This document shows, piece by piece, positions 18,449 through 28,611 of a stretch of 64,000 bases of DNA (position 1 is the first letter of the stretch; every line of letters begins with the position of its first letter). The position numbers and the translations under genes were made by a program. The notes below the pieces were generated by a model that saw nothing but the letters and a program-made list of their open reading frames with translations, searched no databases and was not told where the DNA came from. Source of the DNA: Pseudomonas chlororaphis (GTDB taxonomy: Bacteria > Pseudomonadota > Gammaproteobacteria > Pseudomonadales > Pseudomonadaceae); the NCBI RefSeq assembly GCF_000783395.1, contig NZ_JSFK01000001.1, forward strand, positions 186,001 to 250,000, written 5' to 3'.

Positions 18449-20548
18449 TTACACATCCATAGGTCGGTTGGCGGCTTGAATCGCGGTGAGGGCGATGGTG
18501 TAGACGATGTCATCGACCTGCGCGCCGCGCGGCAAGTCATTCACCGGTTTGCGCAGGCCTTGCAGCATCGGGCCGAGGCTGACGCAATCGGCGCTGCGCT
18601 GCACAGCTTTGTGGGTGGTGTTGCCGGTGTTCAGATCCGGGAACACAAACACGGTGGCGCGACCGGCCACCTGACTGTTCGGCGCCAGTTGCCGGGCAAC
18701 CTCAGCGTTGGCCGCAGCGTCGTATTGCAGCGGGCCGTCGATCAGCAGCGAGTGCTGTTGTTCGTGGGCGAGGAGGGTGGCCTCGCGGACTTTCTCGACT
18801 TCTTCGCCGGTGGCCGATTCGCCGCTGGAGTAACTGATCATCGCCACGCGCGGGGTGATGCCGAATGCAGCGGCCGAGTCGGCGCTTTGCAACGCGATCT
18901 CGGCCAGTTCCGTAGCGCTCGGGTGCGGGTTCATCACGCAGTCGCCATACACGAGCACTTCCTCCGGGAAGAGCATGAAGAACACCGACGACACCAGCGT
19001 GCAGCCCGGTGCAGTCTTGATCAGCTGCAGGGCCGGGCGGATGGTATTGGCGGTGGTGTTGATCACGCCCGATACCAGGCCGTCGACTTCATCCAGTGCG
19101 AGCATCATGGTGCCGATCACCACGGTGTCTTCCAGTTGTTGCTCGGCCATTGGCGCGTTGAGGCTTTTGGTCTTGCGCAGGGCGACCATCGGTTCGACGT
19201 AGCGCTCGCGGATCAGATCCGGATCGAGAATTTCCAGCCCCGGCGGCAACACGATGCCTTGAGCGCGAGCGACCGCTTCGACGTCTTCCGGTTTGGCCAG
19301 CAACACACAACGGGCAATCCCGCGTTCCTGACAGATCGCGGCCGCTTGCACGGTGAACGGCTCGCTGCCTTCGGGCAGGACGATGCGCTTGTTCGCTGCC
19401 TGCGCGCGCTGAATCAACTGATAGCGGAATACTGCCGGCGACAGGCGCATTTCCCGTGGCGTGCCACAGCGCTGGTGCAGCCACTTGGCGTCGAGGTGGC
19501 TGGCGACGAAGTCGGTGATGATTTCCGCACGCTCGCGGTCGTCGATCGGGATTTCCTTGTTCAGACCATTGAGCAGGTTGGCGGTGTCGTAGGAGCCGGT
19601 GCTCACCGACAGCACTGGCAAACCGGCCTGCAATGCGCCACGGCACAAGTCCATGATGCGCGGGTCGGGCAGGGTGTCGCTGGTCAGCAGCAAACCGGCC
19701 AGCGGCACGCCGTTGATCGCTGCAAGGCTGACGGCGAGGATGATGTCGTCGCGATCGCCCGGGGTCACCACCAGCACACCGGGCTTGAGCAGTTCGACGG
19801 TGTTGCGCATGGTCCGCGCACAGATGATGATTTTGGTCATCCGGCGGGTTTCGTAGTCACCGGCGTTGAGCACTTGCGCGCCCATCAGGTCGGCGACGTC
19901 GCGGGTGCGTGGTGCGTTGAGTTCCGGCTGATAAGGAATGCAGCCGAGCAAACGGAAATCGCCGCTGCGCAGCAACGGCGAATGTTCCTTCAGACGCGCG
20001 GCGAAGGCGTCCATGCTTTCTTCGGTCTTGACCTTGTTGAGGATCACGCCGAGCACCTTCGGGTCTTTCGGGCCGCCGAACAGTTGCGCCTGCAACTCGA
20101 CACGGCCGGAGAGCTCGGCGAGCACTTCGTTTTCCGGCGCGGAGACCAGAATCACCTCGGCATCGAGACTCTTGGCCAGGTGCAGATTGACTCGCGCGGC
20201 GTAGCTGGCGCTGCGGGTCGGCACCATGCCTTCGACGACCAGTACGTCTTTGCCGATGGCGGCTTGCTGATAGAGGGTGATGATTTCTTCGAGCAGTTCA
20301 TCGAGCTGACCGTCGCCGAGCATCCGCTCAACGTGGGCAAGGCCCAGTGGTTGCGGCGGTTTCAGGCCGTGGGTGCGCGCCACCAGTTCGGTGGAACGCT
20401 CAGGGCCGGTGTCGCCCGGGTGCGGCTGGGCAATCGGTTTGAAGAAACCGACTTTCAGCCCGGCTCGCTCAAGCGTGCGCACCAGCCCGAGGCTGATGGA
20501 GGTCAGACCCACGCCAAAATCGGTGGGGGCGATAAAAAAAGTTTGCAT
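18449..20548 (-). CDS. pta: Phosphate acetyltransferase Pta (long form)
   Basis: Interconverts acetyl-CoA and acetyl phosphate in acetate overflow and uptake. The 699 residues comprise an N-terminal dethiobiotin-synthetase-like P-loop domain (about 1-200, with MQTFFIAPTDFGVGLTSISLG), a central DRTGG domain (about 215-340, TPGDRDDIILAV) and the C-terminal PTA_PTB catalytic domain (about 375-690, with ISYSSGESATGEEVEKVREAT). The first position after MQTFFIAP lacks the canonical GxGKT Lys, as is common in this family. AckA is not next to it here. Confidence 0.95.
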   Translation of the reverse strand: MQTFFIAPTDFGVGLTSISLGLVRTLERAGLKVGFFKPIAQPHPGDTGPERSTELVARTHGLKPPQPLGLAHVERMLGDGQLDELLEEIITLYQQAAIGKDVLVVEGMVPTRSASYAARVNLHLAKSLDAEVILVSAPENEVLAELSGRVELQAQLFGGPKDPKVLGVILNKVKTEESMDAFAARLKEHSPLLRSGDFRLLGCIPYQPELNAPRTRDVADLMGAQVLNAGDYETRRMTKIIICARTMRNTVELLKPGVLVVTPGDRDDIILAVSLAAINGVPLAGLLLTSDTLPDPRIMDLCRGALQAGLPVLSVSTGSYDTANLLNGLNKEIPIDDRERAEIITDFVASHLDAKWLHQRCGTPREMRLSPAVFRYQLIQRAQAANKRIVLPEGSEPFTVQAAAICQERGIARCVLLAKPEDVEAVARAQGIVLPPGLEILDPDLIRERYVEPMVALRKTKSLNAPMAEQQLEDTVVIGTMMLALDEVDGLVSGVINTTANTIRPALQLIKTAPGCTLVSSVFFMLFPEEVLVYGDCVMNPHPSATELAEIALQSADSAAAFGITPRVAMISYSSGESATGEEVEKVREATLLAHEQQHSLLIDGPLQYDAAANAEVARQLAPNSQVAGRATVFVFPDLNTGNTTHKAVQRSADCVSLGPMLQGLRKPVNDLPRGAQVDDIVYTIALTAIQAANRPMDV

Positions 20549-20608
20549 GCGAATTCTCTAAGGGTGCATGGCAATGGCGATCATCTTTTACTGACAATCT
20601 GCCGAAAT

Positions 20609-20905
20609 TCAGTCGCCAAGGTTATCGCTAACCGAGCCTTGTGCGCACCAACCGCAGGCAAAGGGTTGGCCTATTTTTTCAATACGTTGCGCCGCGTCGA
20701 GCACCCAGGCGCGTGATTGCCATGGCGGTTGATGGCGCAGGTGCTGGGTGTGGCCACAGGAAAGCTCGGCGACCCAATGACCTTCTTCGTCCTGATGGAA
20801 GCCGGTGATCGTCGAAACCCGTTTGTCCGGGTTGTGTTCGCTTTCGCGCGATTGCTTCGCTAAACTTGGCCTTTCTATATTCTTATGCAAAAGGTCTCGC
20901 CCCAT
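20609..20905 (-). CDS. DUF3565 small cysteine-rich protein
   Basis: A small protein (98 residues from the ATG at 20905) with the DUF3565 core: GFHQDEEGHWVAELSCGH, TQHLRHQPPWQ, RAWV, and a late CGWC motif. The Cys/His set suggests a metal site, but no function is known to me. The only ATG candidates are 20905 and 20935; both overlap slyD on the other strand. At 20905 the start codon shares the CATG palindrome with the slyD ATG (20904). A non-ATG start further in is possible, because the core begins about residue 33. Confidence 0.72.
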   Translation of the reverse strand: MGRDLLHKNIERPSLAKQSRESEHNPDKRVSTITGFHQDEEGHWVAELSCGHTQHLRHQPPWQSRAWVLDAAQRIEKIGQPFACGWCAQGSVSDNLGD

Positions 20906-21389
20906 GCTGATCGCCGCCAATAAGGCTGTCTCCATCGACTATACCCTGACCAACGACGCTGGTGAGGTCATCGACAGCTCCGCCGGCGGCGCTCCGCTGG
21001 TCTACCTGCAAGGCGCAGGCAACATCATCCCGGGCCTGGAAAAAGCTCTGGAAGGCAAAGCTGTTGGTGACGAGCTGGAAGTTTCCGTTGAACCGGAAGA
21101 CGCTTACGGCGAATACGCCGCCGAGCTGGTCAGCACCCTGAGCCGCAGCATGTTCGAAGGCGTTGACGAGCTGGAAGTCGGCATGCAGTTCCACGCTTCG
21201 GCGCCGGACGGCCAGATGCAAATCGTCACCATCCGTGACCTCGACGGCGACGACGTAACAGTCGACGGCAACCACCCACTGGCCGGTCAGCGCCTGAACT
21301 TCAAAGTGAAGATCGTTGACATCCGTGACGCCAGCCAGGAAGAAATCGCTCATGGCCACGTCCATGGCGAAGGTGGCCATCACCACTGA
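20904..21389 (+). CDS. slyD: FKBP-type peptidyl-prolyl isomerase SlyD
   Basis: A cytoplasmic prolyl isomerase and chaperone (161 residues). The FKBP domain is split by an insert-in-flap domain (about residues 70-130), the SlyD arrangement: IDYTLTNDAGEVIDSS, LVYLQGAGNIIPGLEKAL, then EDAYGEYAAELVSTLSR. The C-terminus is a short His-rich nickel-binding tail (HGHVHGEGGHHH), shorter than in E. coli. The ATG at 20904 matches the family start MLIAANKAV. A GGCGCC hairpin terminator follows. Confidence 0.95.
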   Translation: MLIAANKAVSIDYTLTNDAGEVIDSSAGGAPLVYLQGAGNIIPGLEKALEGKAVGDELEVSVEPEDAYGEYAAELVSTLSRSMFEGVDELEVGMQFHASAPDGQMQIVTIRDLDGDDVTVDGNHPLAGQRLNFKVKIVDIRDASQEEIAHGHVHGEGGHHH

Positions 21390-21418
21390 TTTTCTGCGCT
21401 AAGCTTCGAGTACTGGAG

Positions 21419-21439
21419 AGGCGCCTGCGGGCGCCTTTT
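21419..21439 (+). terminator. Terminator after slyD
   Basis: GGCGCC-TGCG-GGCGCC hairpin followed by five T, about 30 bases after the slyD stop. Confidence 0.8.
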
Positions 21440-21512
21440 TAGTCCGCGGCTGTCCTTGGTAACCTCGCCAAGTGGCTGTTTCGAGTAGAACACGGGAATC
21501 TTGGAGTTCGTC

Positions 21513-21995
21513 ATGAGTGCTTTTCACGACCTTAAGTTGACAGCCCTGGATGGTCAGGAGCTACCGCTGGCCCCGTTCAAGGGCCAAGTCGTGCTGGTGG
21601 TCAACGTCGCCTCCAAGTGCGGCTTGACCCCTCAGTACGCGGCGCTGGAAAACCTCTATCAACAGTACAAAAGCAAAGGCTTCAGTGTGCTGGGCCTGCC
21701 GTGCAACCAGTTTGCCGGTCAGGAACCAGGTACCGAACAGGAAATTAAGGATTTCTGCAGCCTCAACTATGGCGTGACATTCCCGTTGTCGAGCAAGCTC
21801 GAAGTCAACGGTCACGAGCGGCATCAACTCTACCGTCTGCTGGCGGGCGAGGGCGCGGAGTTTCCCGGTGACATCACCTGGAATTTCGAGAAGTTTCTGC
21901 TCGGCAAGGACGGTCGGGTGCTGGCCCGGTTTTCGCCGCGCACGGCGCCGGATGATCCGACCATTGTGCATGCGATTGAAAAAGCGCTGGGCTGA
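21513..21995 (+). CDS. Glutathione peroxidase family protein (BtuE/Gpx type)
   Basis: A thiol peroxidase of 160 residues in the glutathione peroxidase family, with Cys (not selenocysteine) at the peroxidatic site: NVASKCGLTPQY, Cys36. The LGLPCNQFAGQEPG and WNFEKFLLG motifs complete the Gln/Trp/Asn active site. Bacterial members commonly use thioredoxin rather than glutathione. The ATG at 21513 is preferred over an upstream TTG. A hairpin with a T-run (part of the next repeat) follows. Confidence 0.93.
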   Translation: MSAFHDLKLTALDGQELPLAPFKGQVVLVVNVASKCGLTPQYAALENLYQQYKSKGFSVLGLPCNQFAGQEPGTEQEIKDFCSLNYGVTFPLSSKLEVNGHERHQLYRLLAGEGAEFPGDITWNFEKFLLGKDGRVLARFSPRTAPDDPTIVHAIEKALG

Positions 21996-22004
21996 AACAG
22001 CAAG

Positions 22005-22117
22005 ATCAAAAGATCGCAGCCTTCGGCAGCTCCTACACGGGATTGTCGGGGCTGCGATTTTTTTGTTCCAATCGCATCCGATCATGTAAGAGCTGCCGAA
22101 GGCTGCGATCTTTTGCT
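22005..22117. repeat. REP-like inverted repeat (AAAGATCGCAGCCTTCGGCAGCTCCTAC type) with terminator
   Basis: An inverted pair of the GATCGCAGCCTTCGGCAGCTC element (22012-22037 and 22086-22112). Between them a third GGCTGCGAT is followed by seven T, so the left half also forms a rho-independent terminator for the peroxidase gene. The same family recurs near 29374, 36797, 58620 and 60293. Confidence 0.8.
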
Positions 22118-22219
22118 TTGCGTCTTTTAATCCTTAATCACCGAGATCAATAATGCTGTTCAACGGCTTCGACTCTCCATATTATCGCCGTCATAAAGTC
22201 ATCTCTGTGGAGCCTCTCG

Positions 22220-23323
22220 ATGCCCGTTCAAGCCTTGTTCAAACCGTTCCACCTCGGTGGCCTCGAACTGCCGACCCGCGTGGTCATGGCGCCGATGACT
22301 CGCTCGTTCTCCCCGGGCGGCGTGCCTAATTCGAAAGTCATCGAGTACTACCGTCGTCGCGCGGCGGCCGGTGTCGGCCTGATCATCACCGAAGGCACCA
22401 CCGTCGGCCACATTGCCTCCAACGGCTACCCGAACGTGCCGCAATTCTTTGGTGACGCGCCATTGGCCGGCTGGAAGAAAGTCGTTGATGCGGTTCACGC
22501 CGAAGGCGGCAAGATCGTTCCGCAACTGTGGCACGTGGGCAGCGTACGCCGCATCGGCACCGAGCCGGATGCCAGCGTGCCGGCTTACGGCCCGTCGGAA
22601 AAACTCAAGGACGGTCAGGTCGTGGTGCACGGCATGACCAAGCAAGACATCCAGGACGTGATCGCAGCCTTCGCCCAGGCTGCCAAGGATGCACAAAGCA
22701 TCGGCATGGACGGCGTGGAAATCCACGGCGCCCACGGTTATCTGATCGACCAGTTCTTCTGGGAGGGCAGCAACCAGCGCACCGACGAATACGGCGGCAG
22801 CCTGGCCAACCGTTCGCGCTTCGCCATCGAACTGATTCAAGCCGTGCGTACAGCGGTCGGCGAAGGCTTCCCGATCATCTTCCGTTTCTCGCAATGGAAG
22901 CAGCAGGATTACACCGCGCGTCTGGTGCAAACCCCGGAAGCGTTGGGTGAGTTTCTCAAGCCGCTGTCCGACGCTGGCGTGGATATTTTCCACTGCTCGA
23001 CGCGGCGTTTCTGGGAGCCGGAGTTCGATGGTTCCGAGCTGAACCTGGCAGGCTGGACGCGCAAGCTCACCGGCAAGCCGACCATCACTGTTGGCAGCGT
23101 TGGCCTGGACGGCGAGTTCCTGCAGTTCATGGTCAACACCGACAAGGTCGCGCAACCGGCCAGTCTGGAGAACCTGCTGGAGCGTTTGAACAAAGAGGAG
23201 TTCGATCTGGTGGCGGTAGGGCGTGCGCTACTGGTCGATCCGGACTGGGCGCAGAAAGTCCGCGAAGGGCGTGAGCAGGATATTCCGCCGTTCAGCCGCG
23301 AGGCGTTGATGACGCTGGTTTAA
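22220..23323 (+). CDS. Old Yellow Enzyme family NADH:flavin oxidoreductase
   Basis: An FMN-dependent ene-reductase of 367 residues with a TIM-barrel fold. Seen are the N-terminal LPTRVVMAPMTRSF (FMN-binding loop), IPQLWHVG-like QLWHVGSVRR, DGVEIHGAHGYLIDQFFW and SNQRTDEYGGSLANRSRF, plus the C-terminal VAVGRALLVDPDWAQK phosphate-binding region. The substrate pair is His-x-x-Asn or His-x-x-His in the family and was not assigned here. The physiological substrate is unknown; such enzymes reduce activated C=C bonds or nitro compounds. Confidence 0.93.
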   Translation: MPVQALFKPFHLGGLELPTRVVMAPMTRSFSPGGVPNSKVIEYYRRRAAAGVGLIITEGTTVGHIASNGYPNVPQFFGDAPLAGWKKVVDAVHAEGGKIVPQLWHVGSVRRIGTEPDASVPAYGPSEKLKDGQVVVHGMTKQDIQDVIAAFAQAAKDAQSIGMDGVEIHGAHGYLIDQFFWEGSNQRTDEYGGSLANRSRFAIELIQAVRTAVGEGFPIIFRFSQWKQQDYTARLVQTPEALGEFLKPLSDAGVDIFHCSTRRFWEPEFDGSELNLAGWTRKLTGKPTITVGSVGLDGEFLQFMVNTDKVAQPASLENLLERLNKEEFDLVAVGRALLVDPDWAQKVREGREQDIPPFSREALMTLV

Positions 23324-23343
23324 GCGGTGCCCTTACTGACGCT

Positions 23344-23434
23344 ATCGCTGGCAAGCCAGCTCCCACAGGTTTTATGGGTGTTCACACGACCTATGGGCAC
23401 TGGAAATCCCTGTGGGAGCTGGCTTGCCAGCGAT
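23344..23434. repeat. REP inverted pair (GGCAAGCCAGCTCCCACAGG type)
   Basis: Inverted copies at 23344-23369 and 23408-23434 between the convergent ends of the Old Yellow Enzyme and glycosyltransferase genes; same family as 17434-17524. Confidence 0.85.
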
Positions 23435-23458
23435 GGCGGTTTCAAACGCAACAATAAT

Positions 23459-24634
23459 TCAGGGAAGTGTCTGCGCATTCGGGACAACCTGCTCGCCTAC
23501 ACAAGCCCCGCGCAAATGCTTTTCAAACTGCTCGATAACCGCCGGCCAGCCCTGGCGACTCGCATGCTGCCGCGCATTCAAGCGCACGCAACGCAACGTC
23601 TCGTCCTCTTCCAGCAACCACGCCGCCGCCTCGCAAAAGGCCTGCTCATCACCCGGCATCGCCAGCACGCCGTTGTAGCCATGGCGAATATGCTGCGCCG
23701 CTGCCGCTTGATCGTAAGCCACCACACCGAGGCCCGACGCCAAAGCTTCGAGCACGACATTGCCGAAGGTTTCGGTCAGGCTCGGAAACAGAAATACATC
23801 GCCTGACGCGTAGTGCGCCGCCAACGCCTCACCGCGCTGCGCGCCGCAGAAAATCGCCCCGGGCAATTCCTTTTCCAGCGCGAGCCGTTGCGGCCCGTCA
23901 CCGACCACGATCAGTTTCAGATTACGCTGTGGATAAGTCTCGCGCAGGGTTGCAAAGCTGCGCTTGAGCAGGCCCAGGTTTTTCTCCGGAGCCAAACGTC
24001 CTACGTGAATCACGGCAACGTCGCGCTCGCTCAGTCCCCATTGCTCACGCAAGGCGTTCAGGCGTTTGCTCGGATGAAACAACTGGCTGTCCACACCTCG
24101 CGACAACAACGCCAACCGCTCGAAATGCCGCCGCTCCAGCTCCAGCCGCTGGCTGACGCTCGGCACCAACGTCAGCGCCGAGCGATTGTGAAACCAGCGC
24201 AAATAATGCGTCAGCATCCGTGTCAGCAGGCCGAGACCGTACTGACTGGTGTATTGCTGAAAGTTGGTGTGAAAGCCGCTGACCACCGAAATGCCCAGAC
24301 GCCGGGCCGCACGCAGGGCCGATAACCCGAGCGGGCCTTCCGTGGCGATGTACAGCACATCGGGACGCTGACGTTTCCAGCGTCGCAGCAGTTTGTGCAT
24401 CGACGACTGACCCCATTGCAGCCCCGGATACCCCGGCAACGGCCAGCCCCGACACAGCAACAGCGACTGATCTTCACTGCGCTGCGGATCACCGGGCTGA
24501 CGCGGGCGTACCAGTTCAACCTGATGCCCGCGCGCGCGCAGTCCATCGCACAAGCGGCCAAGGGTATTGGCCACGCCGTTGATTTCCGGTGGGAAGGTTT
24601 CGCTGATCAGGGTGATGTTTAGAGCTGTCGTCAT
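23459..24634 (-). CDS. GT4-family glycosyltransferase
   Basis: A 391-residue retaining glycosyltransferase of the GT-B fold. The N-terminal Rossmann half has ITLISETFPPEINGVANTL; the C-terminal half has VIHVGRLAPEKNLGLL and the nucleotide-sugar EX7E-like segment FPSLTETFGNVVLEALASGL. This pattern matches the GT4/PimB-like mannosyl- or glucosyltransferases acting on lipid acceptors. The ATG at 24634 is chosen because homologous starts begin just before the NITLISETFPP strand. Acceptor and sugar cannot be read. It stands alone, 77 bases after cysZ on the same strand. Confidence 0.9.
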   Translation of the reverse strand: MTTALNITLISETFPPEINGVANTLGRLCDGLRARGHQVELVRPRQPGDPQRSEDQSLLLCRGWPLPGYPGLQWGQSSMHKLLRRWKRQRPDVLYIATEGPLGLSALRAARRLGISVVSGFHTNFQQYTSQYGLGLLTRMLTHYLRWFHNRSALTLVPSVSQRLELERRHFERLALLSRGVDSQLFHPSKRLNALREQWGLSERDVAVIHVGRLAPEKNLGLLKRSFATLRETYPQRNLKLIVVGDGPQRLALEKELPGAIFCGAQRGEALAAHYASGDVFLFPSLTETFGNVVLEALASGLGVVAYDQAAAAQHIRHGYNGVLAMPGDEQAFCEAAAWLLEEDETLRCVRLNARQHASRQGWPAVIEQFEKHLRGACVGEQVVPNAQTLP

Positions 24635-24711
24635 GGCCTCAGTGTCGGCTGAGGCCATGTCGTGCTTGTGACGTTCGGATGATGGATTTGTGACGCGCTA
24701 TGGCTGGGGGC

Positions 24712-25464
24712 TCAGCGCTGAGTGACGAGATTTTCGGCACCGCGCTCACGCACCCAGAACAACGTCGCCCCGGCCACCGCGGCCGGCATCATCAGGATGT
24801 TGACCACCGGGATCAGCAGCACCAGATAGACGATCCCGCCAAAACTCATGCTCTGCCAGCGCTTCTGGCGCAGCCAGGCGAGCATCTCGTTCCAGCCGAG
24901 TTTGTGGTTGTCCGCCGGGTAGTCGATGTACTGGATCGCCATCATCCACACGCCGAACAACAACCACAGCGGTGCGGCGATGATGTTCACCACCGGGATG
25001 AACGAGAGAATGAACAGGCCGATGGCGCGGGGCAGAAAGTAGCCGAGTTTGCGCATTTCCCGGGCGAGGGTGCGTGGGACCATCGCGATCAATTCGCCCC
25101 AGCTGAACGCCGGGAAGTCATCGGTGCCGCGCACCACCACTTCGACTTTTTCCGCGAGGAAGCCGTTGAACGGTGCGGCGATCACGTTGGCCAGCATGGT
25201 GAAGGTGAAAAACACCATCAATGCCACCAGCACCACAAACAGCGGCCAGAGTACGTAGCTGAGAAAACTCAGCCACTCCGGCAGCGACGGCATCAGCGTA
25301 TCGACCCACAGACTGAACTGGTGGCCGGCCAGATAGATCAATCCGACGAACAGCACCAGGTTGATCGCCAGCGGCAACAACACGAACAGGCGCAAGCCAG
25401 GGCTGAGAACCAGTTTGAGGCCTTCGCGCAGGTATTGCGGGCCGGACAGAACGGGGGCGGGCAT
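24712..25464 (-). CDS. cysZ: Sulfate permease CysZ
   Basis: An inner-membrane sulfate transporter that supplies cysteine synthesis (CysZ/EI24 family, 250 residues). There are four long hydrophobic stretches (about residues 25-50, 65-95, 140-165, 205-230). Family segments are [26 protein letters not shown] and [14 protein letters not shown]. It is unlinked to cysD/cysNC here, as in other Pseudomonas. It is divergent from trxB. Confidence 0.93.
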   Translation of the reverse strand: MPAPVLSGPQYLREGLKLVLSPGLRLFVLLPLAINLVLFVGLIYLAGHQFSLWVDTLMPSLPEWLSFLSYVLWPLFVVLVALMVFFTFTMLANVIAAPFNGFLAEKVEVVVRGTDDFPAFSWGELIAMVPRTLAREMRKLGYFLPRAIGLFILSFIPVVNIIAAPLWLLFGVWMMAIQYIDYPADNHKLGWNEMLAWLRQKRWQSMSFGGIVYLVLLIPVVNILMMPAAVAGATLFWVRERGAENLVTQR

Positions 25465-26738
<1,274 letters not shown>

Positions 26739-26750
26739 GATCGCAGGCAT

Positions 26751-26781
26751 AAAAAAACCGGCCAGATTGGCCGGTTTTTTT
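26751..26781. terminator. Bidirectional terminator after trxB
   Basis: ACCGGCCA-GAT-TGGCCGGT stem flanked by A7 on the left and T7 on the right, so it can stop transcription on both strands. Confidence 0.9.
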
Positions 26782-26813
26782 GTGCCCGTTATTCACAGCC
26801 ACCACACATCGAA

Positions 26814-26903
26814 TGTGGGAGCGAGCCTGCTCGCGAAAGCGGTATATCAATCGACATCAATGTTGAATGTCAGTCCGTATTCGCGAGCAGGCTCGCTCCC
26901 ACA
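26814..26903. repeat. REP inverted pair (TGTGGGAGCGAGCCTGCTCGCGA type)
   Basis: Inverted copies at 26814-26837 and 26880-26903; same family as 14301-14397. It lies between the convergent trxB and hopJ genes. Confidence 0.85.
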
Positions 26904-26926
26904 GGGGATTGTGGTTGGCTATGGAA

Positions 26927-27265
26927 TCAGCGGCGGGTCAGGGGCTGGATGGTGAACTTCACGCCGGCCAGACCGTGCTTGATCAACGCCCGGATATTAC
27001 CGTGATCACTGCCCTCAGGCGTCGCTACCACCGAACGGTAATGCTCGCCGAACGCCAGCAGCGCTTCTTCATCGCTCAGTCCCTCCAGCAGCGCCAGACC
27101 CAGGGTCTTGCACGAACCTTCGTTCTGCCCGGCGGCGTTTTCCACGCCACCGTTGTTGAAGGCTTGCGGCTGGTAGTCATAACCGGCGGCAATGAATGCC
27201 AGGGTGTCGGCGAAAGCGTGTTCGCCGCTGTTGAGGCTGGCGCGCAGGGTGTTCAGATCACTCAT
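26927..27265 (-). CDS. HopJ-family protein
   Basis: A 112-residue protein of the family named after the P. syringae type III effector HopJ: IRAL, PEGSDHGNIRAL and the GEHAFADTLAFIAAGYDYQP / GSCKTLGLALLEGLSDEEALLAFGEHYR core. This family is widespread in pseudomonads and marine bacteria without type III secretion, so an effector role should not be assumed; no T3SS gene or hrp box is near. The ATG at 27265 overlaps the end of the DUF1244 gene by eight bases (ATGAGTGA), so the pair is translationally coupled. Confidence 0.82.
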   Translation of the reverse strand: MSDLNTLRASLNSGEHAFADTLAFIAAGYDYQPQAFNNGGVENAAGQNEGSCKTLGLALLEGLSDEEALLAFGEHYRSVVATPEGSDHGNIRALIKHGLAGVKFTIQPLTRR

Positions 27266-27554
27266 GGGGTTTTCCTTTGGCGAACGCCGCTTGTTGTTCG
27301 GCGTTGGCTTCTTGCTGAAATTGGGCTTTCCACTCGGCGTAAGGCATGCCGTAAACCACTTCACGGGCGTCGTCGAGGCTGACCTCGATCTGGCGCTCGT
27401 CGGCTTCGGCCTTGTACCACTTCGACAGGCAGTTGCGGCAGAACCCGGCGAGGTTCATCAGGTCGATGTTCTGCACATCCTTGCGGCTGTCCAGGTGGGC
27501 GACCAGCCGGCGGAAGGCGGCGGCTTCGAGTTCGAGGCGTTGTTGCTCGGTCAT
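27258..27554 (-). CDS. DUF1244 protein
   Basis: A 98-residue conserved protein with the DUF1244 core: LEAAAFRRLVAHLDSRKDVQNIDLMNLAGFCRNCLSKWY in pieces, with a CxxC (FCRNC) that could bind metal or act in redox, and REVVYGMPYAEWKAQFQ. The function is unknown. It is the upstream partner of hopJ; the pairing seems conserved in Pseudomonas (recalled). It is separated from folX by about 100 bases of repeats. Confidence 0.82.
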   Translation of the reverse strand: MTEQQRLELEAAAFRRLVAHLDSRKDVQNIDLMNLAGFCRNCLSKWYKAEADERQIEVSLDDAREVVYGMPYAEWKAQFQQEANAEQQAAFAKGKPHE

Positions 27555-27570
27555 GGGAGTCTCTGCGAGA

Positions 27571-27667
27571 CAGCTTCAAGCGACGAGCTTCAAGCTGCAA
27601 GATGGGTGGCGGTGACGCGAAGTTTACAGCTTGCCGCTTGAAGCTTGAAGCTTGAAGCTAGCGGCTC
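27571..27667. repeat. AGCTTCAAGC / GCTTGAAGCT inverted and tandem repeats
   Basis: Two AGCTTCAAG units (27572-27600 region) face three tandem CTTGAAG units (27636-27658). The left and right halves are inverted and can pair. It fills the gap between folX and the DUF1244 gene and resembles a repeat class common in fluorescent pseudomonads. It is too short and irregular for a CRISPR. Confidence 0.65.
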
Positions 27668-28029
27668 GCTGCAAGCGTGATTGACACCGATTCGGCAAAA
27701 CGCAGCGCATGCGGCTTGTCGACTTCGACTTCGGCGTACAGCACCGAACTGTTACTCATGACCAGATCGAGCAATTCCTGAGTCAGGCGTTCGAGCAGGG
27801 CAAAGCGGTTACCCTCGACGTGCGCGATGATCGCTTTGGTGATGGTGCGGTAATTCAGCGCGTGGTCGATGTCGTTGTCACGCACCGCTTCCTGCGCGGC
27901 ATACAGAATGGTCAGGTTGATCAGCACATCCTGTTTGTTGAGGATTTCGTCCTCGTTGATCCCGATAAAGGTGCGCAAGCGCAGATCCTTGACCCGGATG
28001 CGCGCCATTCCCGGTTGCAGTTGTGACAT
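27658..28029 (-). CDS. folX: Dihydroneopterin triphosphate 2'-epimerase FolX
   Basis: A FolB/FolX-fold enzyme (123 residues) that epimerises dihydroneopterin triphosphate to dihydromonapterin triphosphate. The N-terminal [18 protein letters not shown] and [11 protein letters not shown] match FolX rather than FolB; the late [16 protein letters not shown] and [16 protein letters not shown] are the substrate-pocket region. Its ATG is adjacent to the folE stop (28029/28030), so folE-folX are coupled. With folM it makes tetrahydromonapterin, the pterin cofactor of phenylalanine hydroxylase in Pseudomonas (established for P. aeruginosa). Confidence 0.92.
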   Translation of the reverse strand: MSQLQPGMARIRVKDLRLRTFIGINEDEILNKQDVLINLTILYAAQEAVRDNDIDHALNYRTITKAIIAHVEGNRFALLERLTQELLDLVMSNSSVLYAEVEVDKPHALRFAESVSITLAASR

Positions 28030-28590
28030 TTATTTGCTCCGTCCAATCAATTGCAGGAACTCCTGACGGGTGTTGCTCGACTCGCGAAAGGCGCCGAGCA
28101 TGACCGAGGTGTTCATGGTCGAATTCTGTTTTTCGACACCGCGCATCATCATGCACATGTGTCTGGCCTCGATGACCACGGCGACGCCGGCAGCATCGGT
28201 GACCTGTTGCACTGCATCGGCGATTTGTCGGGTGAGGTTTTCCTGAATCTGCAGGCGCCGGGCGAACATGTCCACCAAGCGCGCAATTTTCGACAGTCCC
28301 AATACCTTGCCTGTCGGAATATAAGCCACATGGGCCTTGCCGATGAAGGGCAGCAGGTGATGTTCGCACAATGAGTACAGTTCGATGTCGGCGACGATGA
28401 TCATCTCGTCGCTGTCCGAGGCAAACAGCGCGCCGTTAACAATGTCATCGACGCTCTGTTCGTAACCGTGACACAGGTATTGCATGGCCTTGGCCGCGCG
28501 CACTGGCGTATCGAGCAGTCCTTCGCGGTCGGGATCTTCACCGAGGCCGATGAGGATTTCGCGGTAGTTCTCGGGCAGTGAGCGGCTCAT
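28030..28590 (-). CDS. folE: GTP cyclohydrolase I FolE
   Basis: Zn-dependent conversion of GTP to dihydroneopterin triphosphate, entry to pterin synthesis. The 186 residues include Zn ligands Cys75 and His78 in [14 protein letters not shown] and Cys146 in [10 protein letters not shown], and the [20 protein letters not shown] motif. It is the middle gene of folM-folE-folX (minus strand). Pseudomonas has several folE paralogues; this copy sits in the monapterin operon next to a LOV photoreceptor cluster. Confidence 0.95.
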   Translation of the reverse strand: MSRSLPENYREILIGLGEDPDREGLLDTPVRAAKAMQYLCHGYEQSVDDIVNGALFASDSDEMIIVADIELYSLCEHHLLPFIGKAHVAYIPTGKVLGLSKIARLVDMFARRLQIQENLTRQIADAVQQVTDAAGVAVVIEARHMCMMMRGVEKQNSTMNTSVMLGAFRESSNTRQEFLQLIGRSK

Positions 28591-28611
28591 GGGCAGCCTC
28601 GCAGGCAGGTG

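Noticed and set aside
18476..20716. A 746-codon plus-strand frame opposite pta
   Set aside because: Antisense shadow of pta with no recognisable motifs; pta is complete and has clear domains.
26927..27265. HopJ as a true type III effector
   Set aside because: No hrp box, chaperone or T3SS gene is near, and the family is general in pseudomonads; only the family name is kept.
27571..27667. CRISPR-like repeat block
   Set aside because: Units are short, irregular and partly inverted, with no spacers and no cas genes.
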